From Cyrtodaria siliqua (lineage: Eukaryota; Mollusca; Bivalvia; Adapedonta; Hiatellidae): DNA of 64,000 bases. Location of the stretch: the NCBI GenBank assembly GCA_037043455.1, contig JAWPHD010004494.1:122454-186453 (forward strand), given 5' to 3'. Below, piece after piece: positions 55,192 to 64,000 of this stretch. Numbering within the stretch: the first letter of the stretch is position 1; each line of letters opens with the position of its first letter. Under the pieces are notes generated by a model. That model worked only from the letters and a program-made list of their open reading frames with translations. It made no database searches and was not told the origin of the DNA. Made by a program: the position numbers and the translations under genes.

Positions 55192-55343
55192 CACAGGTAC
55201 CGGACGCGGTGTTTGGTACCCCATGGTACCTCCCACCCACCATCCCTCACTCTACAACCCAAAAAAAAAAGATTTTTTTTTGGGTTGTAGAGTGAGGGAT
55301 GGTGGGTGGGATGGGGTACCAAACACCGCGTCCGGTACCTGTG
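55192..55343. mobile_element. 152-bp near-perfect foldback with 8-bp target duplication
   Basis: The left arm CACAGGTACCGGACGCGG to CTCTACAACCC is inverted on the right almost without change; the left arm has seven extra bases (a GGTACCT duplication). The loop is an A/T homopolymer. ATCTAGGG flanks both sides exactly (55184-55191 and 55344-55351). An 8-bp duplication points to hAT-type transposition. Confidence 0.9.
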
Positions 55344-55351
55344 ATCTAGGG

Positions 55352-56974
55352 CAGCTGAAAATCCATTTTAGTAATTTGTATACCAATCACTTAAAACTTT
55401 ACAAATACTGTACATGAACACATCCTCAAAATCAATTTTCGATGAGCATAATAGGGTGACAATTTAATACACAAAGTATACTATAGAGGTTCCTGAAGGT
55501 TTACATTATCATGACATAATAATACAAGTTAGCCTAGGTAATTGCATGGTCAAGCACACTAGGACTATTGATTGAATACACACATCTGTTTACCTACCTG
55601 GCATCTCATTTTTCAAGCATGATCTAAGCATGCTAAGTAACACATGTACATTTGTAATATTGCTTTGAGACACCTCTGTGTTTGGTCAAATTTGAGCCAA
55701 AATGAAATCAATTTCAAAATTTTGGATTTCAACTGCCCTTGATAAGACTGAGTCAGGACTATATGGATGTTATTTGTTTTTAGTTTAAGGTTGTGGATAT
55801 TTCTAGGCAGATGCGCAAAAAATGGTATATTTTAATGTCAGATTATACATGAATGTTAACATTTTTAGAACACTTTTTTTATTCTTCATTTGCTCTTATG
55901 TATGTTTTGTATATAAATGGAAATCAATTTGTTGCATTATTGTCATTCATTTCATAAAATCAATTTTCAGTTTCACAGGAAGGACTCTGCCCAGTTCAAA
56001 ATTTGGGATATCCTTAAGGGCATAATTTGGATCTGTTGTACTGACCACATTACCATAATAATGTCCAAGATGGTAATGAATGTTTTAAACTCAACAAGCC
56101 CAGTTTCCGTCATGTTGTTTATCGAGTGATAGATTCAGCTAGGTAAAATACAGTAACAGTTTATGAACTAAAACATATTTGCAAGTCTATTCAGCAATTT
56201 CATTGAAAAAATTGTATGTTTGCATTGTTTCACCATTCACCAAATGCACATGGTAACGTCAATGTAATATTTTTCACGACGTCAATTTACGCTATAACAA
56301 TGTAAAAGTATTTCCTACCTTACCAGTCCTTCGGATGAGACTTTAAACCGAGGTCTGCTCGCTAAAATGCTTCGTGCAATACAGCGAGGATAAATAAACG
56401 CTTATACACACGCTATAACAATGGGTAACTCTTTGTTAATCAAACAGATACAGGTTGTACAAGTTGCCTCTCTTTGGTTAACTGCGTCCGCTGAAGTGTG
56501 ATAAAAATATGATATGTTATAACAATGTTGTTTTTTTAAATTTATTATGCGTCTGTATGCGCGCGCATCCCCAATGCCATATAAGGAAGTAAACACAATT
56601 TTCGGAGAAAGCCCTTTCATTTTTGTACTGCTTGTTTATACTTTGGTTGTTTCTTCTGTTTACAATCTTCAGTGCTAAACGACTGTCAATAAATAACATT
56701 GTGTAAGTAATTTGCAGTGTAAAAACAGTTTTTAAATGAGAATGACGGAAACTGGGCTTGGACAGAAACTGGCCCCTAACCAGTAGAACAACAGTAAAAT
56801 AAAGCTATCAGATGAGAAACAAATTGTCATTATTATATTTCTATTGTATATATGTGGACATTATTCTGTCTGTAAAATATTGCCAATAAAATATGTTTAA
56901 ATAAAAAAAAATCACAAAAAAAATTAAAGTTACATTATTATGATAACATATTATACCAAGTAAGAGCATATAAT
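55352..56974. other. Intron or intergenic, no gene recognised
   Basis: AT-rich. Short frames near 55822-56129 and 56402-56699 have no recognisable motif. Confidence 0.4.
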
Positions 56975-57834
56975 TCAGGTCTGTCAAACCTCCGGATAAA
57001 ATCCAAATTTTTCATTTAGTCTCCGGATCTCCAGATTTAAGTGTACAATCTCCAGATTTCTATCAAAACTAAAAGTTCATGATTTAACAGCTGTATTTCA
57101 TAGTTTATCAGCTATTTCTTGCATTGATACGCTCCCTAGTCAGCCATGCAAAGAATGATATTTACAAGTGTCCAATCAGTGGGGGTCGGTGTAATGCGCT
57201 GACTGAATATCCAATTAACACCTAAGGACATAATTAGTTCCTTCAGTGAAATAACAACATGTCATGATGTGTAATAGCAATATATCTCTTGTTTTTTAAT
57301 TGGCTAACTTAATTAAAATAACATGTGAGAGGAACTAGCGAATCCTTCTGTGTGTTATCACTATAATAGCTGCTGCCATGTGTGCTGATTATAATTTGTT
57401 TAAGAGCTAAGAAGACTTCGTCTTCGCATTTAGGAATATTATATCTGACAGAGACGTATTATACCACTTAAATTACTGATCATACACAGAATATATGCAC
57501 TTTGATAAAAAAGAATTGTGGTATAAATAAAATCAAGTCTTTCGAATCTAGTTACAAAGTCCTCCTTAAAACCAGGACCTGTCTGTTGTACATCTATCTA
57601 CAGTCCCTGTTAAAACAAACTATCTGTGTTCAAGTTGAAGTATGTAATCAATTGTTTTCTTTAGGAATTAATTTCATAAATAATTTAAATTTGAGCTTTA
57701 AAAAACTAAGTGCAAAAACCATGTCATGCACTCACATTTCCATTTTTTTTTTAAAAAAAAAATATTGCGTGCTTTAAATATTAATTTTTATAAAAATCTC
57801 AGGATTTTTAGTTAAAATGTTTTGGCAGGCCTGA
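56975..57834. mobile_element. Possible DNA element with TCAGGYCTG inverted ends
   Basis: TCAGGTCTGTCAAAC at 56975 is inverted at 57818-57834 (GGCAGGCCTGA with TTTT before it), with mismatches. CTCCGGAT-type sequence lies next to the left end and CTCAGGATTTTTAG next to the right end. No transposase frame. Confidence 0.4.
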
Positions 57835-57859
57835 TTATTTTTTTGTACAGTATGTAAAT

Positions 57860-57952
57860 ATCACATCCTCTTGAGGGTGCCAGTGGATAATTATCAACCC
57901 GAGAATGTAATGTCGACCGAGGCTATCACTGGAACCCACAAGAGGATGTGAT
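57860..57952. repeat. Hairpin with 26-bp arms
   Basis: TCACATCCTCTTGAGGGTGC plus CAGTG (57860-57885) pairs with 57927-57952. The loop contains TCAACCCGAGAATG. Similar GAGGATATCAACCCGGCAGGG occurs at 58111. Confidence 0.8.
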
Positions 57953-58404
57953 GTATTTTTATTATACCGAACAAATACTCCTAGTATTATTACTAATTTA
58001 CTCGATAATGAAGAAAAAAATTTGTTGTTGAAAAAATCTATTTTCAGAACTGAACTTTTCAAAAAACTAGCCGGATGATATTTTGCACTATCACCCGATA
58101 TGACACGTTGAGGATATCAACCCGGCAGGGTATGGGGATTTTAAATGGAGTGTTTACATTGAGGTATAATAATTAAAAATAAGAGTCATACAGTCAGTGT
58201 CAATCCTACAGAGGGCAGCCTTGGCAAATCTTGCACATGGCACATGCTGCAATCTGTTGATTATGAATTATTAAAAAAATGAGATTTACTTAAATTACTA
58301 TATGGAGCAAAAGCTGTTAAATTAAAAAGGTGCTAAACTCTTATCACCTCATATCAGATATGAAGAGAACTGATTGACACTAAATTAGTCTGGCTGCATG
58401 CAGG
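57953..58404. other. Spacer, nothing recognised
   Basis: No supported feature apart from the short match to the preceding hairpin loop. Confidence 0.4.
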
Positions 58405-58860
58405 TCATTTATAATACAATACAATAATACAATACAACAATACAATACAACAATACAATACAACGTTTATTCAGAAAGCCAATCATATCATATCATAGTG
58501 TATTCCACACAATGTACAGACATATAAGAGTAAAGTTACAAAGTGAAATGTAATTGAACAGCGAAAGATCTAAATAATAATAAAAGCAGTTGACTTAGAC
58601 AAGAAGTTTACCACAAAAACGTAAAGCAACTAAAGATAATACAAGCAGTTAACTTAGTCGTAATACATAACACATAATGGCAGCTAAATAATAATACTAC
58701 AGGCTGTTACTTTAGGCATAACACAAAAGTACATTTATAATACAAGCAGTTACTTAATCGTATACAACAACGCAAAGGTAGCTAGATAATATTACAAGCA
58801 GTTAAATTAGACATAATACAAAGACCGCAATAAGCAACTAAATACTATGGCTCACAATTG
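58405..58860 (-). mobile_element. 3' end of a retroelement with TTGTA-type tail
   Basis: On the minus strand the segment ends GGCTTTCTGAATAAACGTTG and then TATTGTATTGTTGTATTG repeats at 58408-58463: an AATAAA signal followed by a short simple-repeat tail, as in several non-LTR families. The 58560-58860 part has degenerate ~60-bp repeats with AAGCAGTTAACTTAG. Confidence 0.55.
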
Positions 58861-59060
58861 TGAATTGTTTACCATTTCGATTTGAACTGTAAATACATGT
58901 ACCTGTATGATTTAAAATATTAATTTATATGACTACTTTATGATTTACAGGGTGCACATCTGCATTTTGTCCATTCCAATGAGATATCTGATTTTTGAAT
59001 TGGCTAATTTTTAGTTATTTTAAATAGATTTTAAAATTTTTCTAAAGTCTCCGGCAATGA
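58861..59060. other. Spacer before the satellite
   Basis: AT-rich, no supported feature. Confidence 0.4.
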
Positions 59061-62000
59061 TTCCGCAGTACTGGGGCAGCATATCTAAATGAATTCTTAC
59101 CAAAATGAGGATTCTTACTGCAGTACTGGGGCAGCATATCTAAATGAATTCTTACCAGAATGAGTAGTTCTTACTGCAGTCTGGGGCAGCATATCTAAAT
59201 GAATTCTTACCAGAATGAGGAGTTCTTACTGCAGTACTGGGGCAGCATATCTAAATGAATCTACAGAATGAGAGTTCTTACTGCAGTACTGGGTTCTTAC
59301 TGCAGTCTGGGGCAGCATATCTAAATGATTCTTACCTAAATGAGAAGTCTTACTGCAGACTGGGGTCAGCAGTATAGTCTAAATGAATTCTTACCAGAAT
59401 GAGGAGTTTCTTACTGCAGTACTGGGCAGCATAGTCTAAATGAATTCTTACTCGAAGATGATGAGTTCTTACTGGCAGTACTGGGGCAGCATATCTAAAT
59501 GAATTCTTACCAAAATGAGGAGTTCTTACTGCAGTACTGGGCAGCATATCTAAGATGAATGTCTTACCAGAATGAGGATGTCTTTACTGCAGTACTGGGG
59601 CAGCATATCTATGATTCAAAATGAGAGAGTTCTTACTGGCAGTACTAGGGCAGCAGTATCTAGATGAATTCTTCGCAGAATGAGGATTCTACTGCAGTAC
59701 TGGCAGCATATCTAAATGAATTCTACCAGAATGAGGAGTTCTTCTGCAGTACTGGGGCAGCTATCTAAATGAATTCTTACCAGAGATAGAGAGGTCTTAC
59801 AATGCAGGTACTGTTCGAAAGTTCTATAGTCTGCAGTCTGGGCAGCAGTATCTAAGATGAGAGTGCTTACCTAAATGAGAAGCTCGGACTGCTGTACTGG
59901 GCAGCATATCTAGAATGAATTCCTTAGCTCGAGAATGATCGTACTGCTGTAACATGGGAAGATAGACACTATGATCTGTACCTCAGAATGAGGTTTCTTA
60001 CTGCAGTACTGGGGGCAGCATTATCCTAAATGAATTCTTACCAGAATGAGGAGTTCTTACTGCAGTACTGGGGGCAGCATCTAGAATGAATTCTTAGCCA
60101 GAATGAGAAGTGTCTTGACTGCAGAAGCTGGCTCAGCAATCTAAATGGAATTCTTACCAAAATGAGATGTTCTTACGTGCAGTACTGGGCAGCTATGCTA
60201 GAATGAATTCTTACCAGAAATGACGAGACTCTGACACTAGTGACTGGGGCAGGCAGTATCTAAATGAATTCTTACCAGAATGAGAGATCTTACTGCAGTA
60301 CTGGGGCAGCAAATCTAAATGAATTCTTACCAAATGAGAGAGTTCTTACTGCAGTACTGGGGCAGCATATCTAAATGAATTCTTACCAAAATGAGGAGTT
60401 CTTACTGCAGTACTGGGGCAGCATATCTAAATGAATTCTTACCAAATGAGAAGTTCTTACTGCAGTACTGGGGCAGCAATCTAAATGAATTCTTACCAGA
60501 ATGAGAAGTTCTTACTGCAGGTACTGGGGCAGCATATCTAAATGAATTCTTACCAAGAATGAGAGGTTCTTACTGCAGTACTGGGGCAGCATATCTAATG
60601 AATTCTTACCAGAATGAGAAGTTCTTACTGCAGTACTGGGCAGCATATCTAAATGAATTCTTACCAAACATGAGAGTTCTTACTGCAGTACTGGGGCAGC
60701 ATATCTAAATGAATTCTTACCAAATGAGAGTTCTTACTGCAGTACTGGGGCAGCATATCTAAATGATTCTTACCAAGAATGAGAAGTTCTTACTGCAGTA
60801 CTGGGGCAGCATATCTAAATGAATTCTTACCAGCATGAGAAGTTCTTACTGCAGTACTGGGGGCAGCATATCTAAATGAATTCTTACAGAATGAGAAGTT
60901 CTTACTGCAGTACTGGGGCAAGCATATCTAAATGAATTCTTACCAAATGAGAAGTTCTTACTGCAGTACTGGGGCAGCATATCTAAATGAATTCTTACCA
61001 AATGAGAAGTTCTTACTGGCAGTACTGGGCAGATATCTAAATGAAGTTCTTACCAGACATGAGAAGTTCTTACTGCACAGTAAGGGGCAGCATATCTATT
61101 AAAAGAATTCTTATCCATAATGAGCAAGAGTTCTTACTGCAGTACTGGGGCAGCATATCTAAATGAATTCTTACCAACATGAGAGTCTTACTGCAGTACT
61201 GGGGCAGCATATCTAATGAATTCTTACCAAATGAGAAGTTCTTACTGCAGTACTGGGGCAGCATATCTAAATGAATTCTTACCAAATGAGAGTTCTTACT
61301 GCAGTACTGGGCAGCATATCTAAATGAATTCTTACCAAAATGAGAAGTTCTTACTGCAGTACTGGGGCAGCATATCTAAATGAATTCTTACCAAATGAGA
61401 AGTTCTTACTGCAGTACTGGGGCAGCATATCTAAATGAATTCTTACCAGACATGAGAGAGTTCTTACTGCAGTACTGGGGCTAGCATAATCTAATGAGCA
61501 GTTCTTACAATGGCAGTCTTACTGCAGTACTGTGCAGCTATCTAAATGAATTCTTACCAAAATGAGAGTTCTTACTGCAAGTACTGGGGCAGCATATCTA
61601 ATGAATTCTTACCAACATGAGAAGTTCTTACTGCAGTACTGGGGCAGCATATCTAAATGAATTCTTACCAAAATGAGAAGTTCTTACTGCAGTACTGGGG
61701 CAGCATATCTAAATGAATTCTTACCAAAAGAGAGTTCTTACTGCAGTACTGGGGCAGCATATCTAAATGAATTCTTACCAAAATGAGAAGTTCTTACTGC
61801 AGTACTGGGGCAGCATATCTAAATGAATTCTTACCAAAATGAGAGTTCTTACTGCAGTACTGGGGCAGCATATCTAAATGAATTCTTACCAACATGAGAA
61901 GTTCTTACTGCAGTACTGGGGCAGCATATCTAAATGAATTCTTACCAAAATGAGAAGTTCTTACTGCAGTACTGGGGCAGCATATCTAAATGAATTCTTA

Positions 62001-64000
62001 CCAGAATGAGAAGTTCTTACTGCAGTACTGGGGCAGCATATCTAAATGAATTCTTACCAACATGAGGAGTTCTTACTGCAGTACTGGGGCAGCATACTCT
62101 AAATGAATTCTTACCAAAATGAGAAGTTCTTACTGCAGTACTGGGGCAGCATATCTAAATGAATTCTTACCAAAATGAGAAGTTCTTACGGCAGTACTGG
62201 GGCAGCATATCTAGAATGAATTCTTACCAAAATGAGAAGTTCTTACTGCAGTACTGGGGCAGCATATCTAAATGAATTCTTACCAAATGAGAAGTTCTTA
62301 CTGCAGTACTGGGGCAGCATATCTAAATGATTCTTACCAAAATGAGAAGTTCTTACTGCAGTACTGGGGCCATAGCATATCTAAATGAATTCTTCCAAAA
62401 TGAGAAGTTCTTACTGCAGTACTGGGCAGCATATCTAAATGAATTCTTACACATATGAGAAGTTCTTACTGCAGTACTGGCAGCATATCTAATGAATTCT
62501 TACCACTATGAGAGTTCTGACTGCATTACTGGGGCAGCATATCTAAATGAATTCTTACCAACATGAGAAGTTCTTACTGCAGTACCTGGGGCAGCCATAT
62601 CTAAATGAATTCTTACCAAAATGAGAGTTCTTACTGCAGTACTGGGGCAGCATATCTAAATGAATTCTTACCAGAATGAGAAGTTCTTACTGCAGTACTG
62701 GGGCAGCATATCTAAATGAATTCTTACCAAAATGAGAAGTTCTTACTGCAGTAAGGGGCAGCATATCTAAATGAATTCTTACCAACAATGAGGAGTTCTT
62801 ACTGCAGTACTGGGGCAGCATATCTAAATGAATTCTTACCAAAATGAGAGTTCTTACTGCAGTACTGGGGCAGCGATATCTAGAATGAATTCTTACCAGA
62901 ATGAGAAGTTCTTACTGCAGTACTGGGGCAGCATATCTAAATGAATTCTTACCAACATGAGAAGTTCTTACTGCAGTACTGGGGGCAGCATATCTAAATG
63001 AATTCTTACCAAAATGAGAGTTCTTACTGCAGTACTGGGGCAGCATTATCTAAATGAATTCTTACCAACATGAAGAAGTTCTTACTGCTAGTACTGGGCA
63101 GCATATCTAAATGAATTCTTACCAGAATTGAGAGTTCTTACTGCAGTACTGGGGCTGCATATCTAAATGAATTCTTACCAAAATGAGAAGTTCTTACTGC
63201 AGTCTGGGGCCAGCATATCTAAATGGCATTCTTACCAAAATGAGAAGTACATCATTCTCTCTCTGCAGTAACTGGGGCAGCATATCTAAATGATTCTTAC
63301 AAGAATGAGAAGTCTCCTACTGCAGTACTACTGGGGCATACATATCTCAATGAATTCTTACCAGATATGAGGAAGTTCTTACTGCAATACTGGGGCAGCA
63401 TATCTAAATGAATTCTTACAAATGAGAAGTTCTTACTGCAGTACTGGGGCAGCATATCTAAATGAAATCTTACCAGAAATGAGAAGGTTCTTACTGCAGT
63501 ACTGGGCAGCATATCTAAATGAATTCTTACCAAAATGAGAAGTTCTTACTGCAGTACTGGGGCAGCATATCTAAATGAATTCTTACCAAAATGAGAGTTC
63601 TTACTGCAGTACTGGGGCAGCATATCTAAATGAATCTTACCAACATTGAGAAGTTCTTACTGCAGCTACTGGGGCAGCATATTCTAAATGAATTCTTACC
63701 AAAATGAGAAGTTCTTACTGCGTACTGGGGCAGCATATTCTAAAATGAATTCTTACTCAAAGATGAGAAGTTCTTACTGCAGTACTGGGGCGCATATCTA
63801 AATGAATTCTTACCAAAATGAGAAGTTCTTACTGCAGTACTGGGGCAGCATATCTAAATGAATTCTTACCAGAATGAGAGAGTTCTTACTGCAGTACTGG
63901 GCAGCATATCTAAATGTATTCTTACCAAAATGAGAAGTTCTTACTGCTAGGTACTGGGCAGCATATCTAAATGTATTCTTACCAAGCCATGAGAGTTTCT
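59061..64000. repeat. ~56-bp satellite running off the window end
   Basis: About 90 copies of a unit TTCTTACTGCAGTACTGGGG, CAGCATATCTAAATGAATTC, TTACCAAAATGAGAAG. Nearly every unit has one PstI (CTGCAG) and one EcoRI (GAATTC) site. Single-base indels are frequent throughout and cluster at 59270-60260, where units are badly broken. The minus-strand frames (MVRIHLDMLPQYCSKN type) are artefacts. Confidence 0.97.

Noticed and set aside
1..64000. Endogenous virus or LTR retrotransposon
   Set aside because: I saw no paired long terminal repeats, primer-binding site or gag/integrase motifs. The only RT motifs are in the decayed family A copy.

Overview
This is animal nuclear DNA. It is AT-rich, the genes have GT-AG introns of 0.3 to 7 kb, and much of the window is tandem repeat, MITEs, tRNA-derived SINEs and retroelement 3' ends. 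The mix of repeats and the style of the metalloprotease suggest a marine mollusc, most likely a bivalve; that assignment is inference. I see no prokaryotic, plasmid or viral gene set.

Layout. (1) 1-3334 is a 45-bp minisatellite interrupted by a SINE. (2) 3335-6337 is intergenic and holds degenerate repeats. (3) 6539-19834 (+) is a 14-exon gene, read here exon by exon, for a secreted zinc metalloprotease of the ADAMTS/reprolysin type: signal peptide, prodomain, RRKR furin site, catalytic domain with a zinc site split by an intron, cysteine-rich domain, and a Thr-rich mucin-like tail. Its introns carry minisatellites, hairpins and retroelement tails. (4) 19835-37834 has no gene I can defend. 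It holds nested MITEs, an 18-bp minisatellite, several 3' tails of one retroelement family plus a longer decayed copy with recognisable reverse-transcriptase motifs, and a 2.4-kb array rich in CACGTG with a hAT-type MITE inside it. (5) 37835-54248 (-) is a five-exon gene for peptidyl-tRNA hydrolase (PTRH1). All the expected catalytic residues are present and its introns hold at least four large minisatellites. Its first intron also carries a 3.6-kb element with 72-bp terminal inverted repeats, which encloses a PHD-finger exon and a broken hAT transposase. (6) 54548 (+) starts what looks like the first exon of a short-chain dehydrogenase (HSD17B8-like). It is head to head with PTRH1 across a 299-bp interval containing a CRE and a CCAAT box. 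(7) 54602-59060 is intron or intergenic DNA with a near-perfect foldback element and other transposon debris. (8) 59061-64000 is a ~56-bp satellite that runs off the end of the window.

The metalloprotease would act outside the cell, on matrix or surface proteins. PTRH1 recycles peptidyl-tRNA, probably in mitochondria given its basic N-terminus. The dehydrogenase exon, if it is HSD17B8-like, would also belong to mitochondrial metabolism, which fits a shared promoter. The most unusual structures are the 3.6-kb TIR element with captured coding pieces, the 152-bp palindrome with an 8-bp target duplication, and the very high density of unrelated minisatellites inside the introns of a housekeeping gene.
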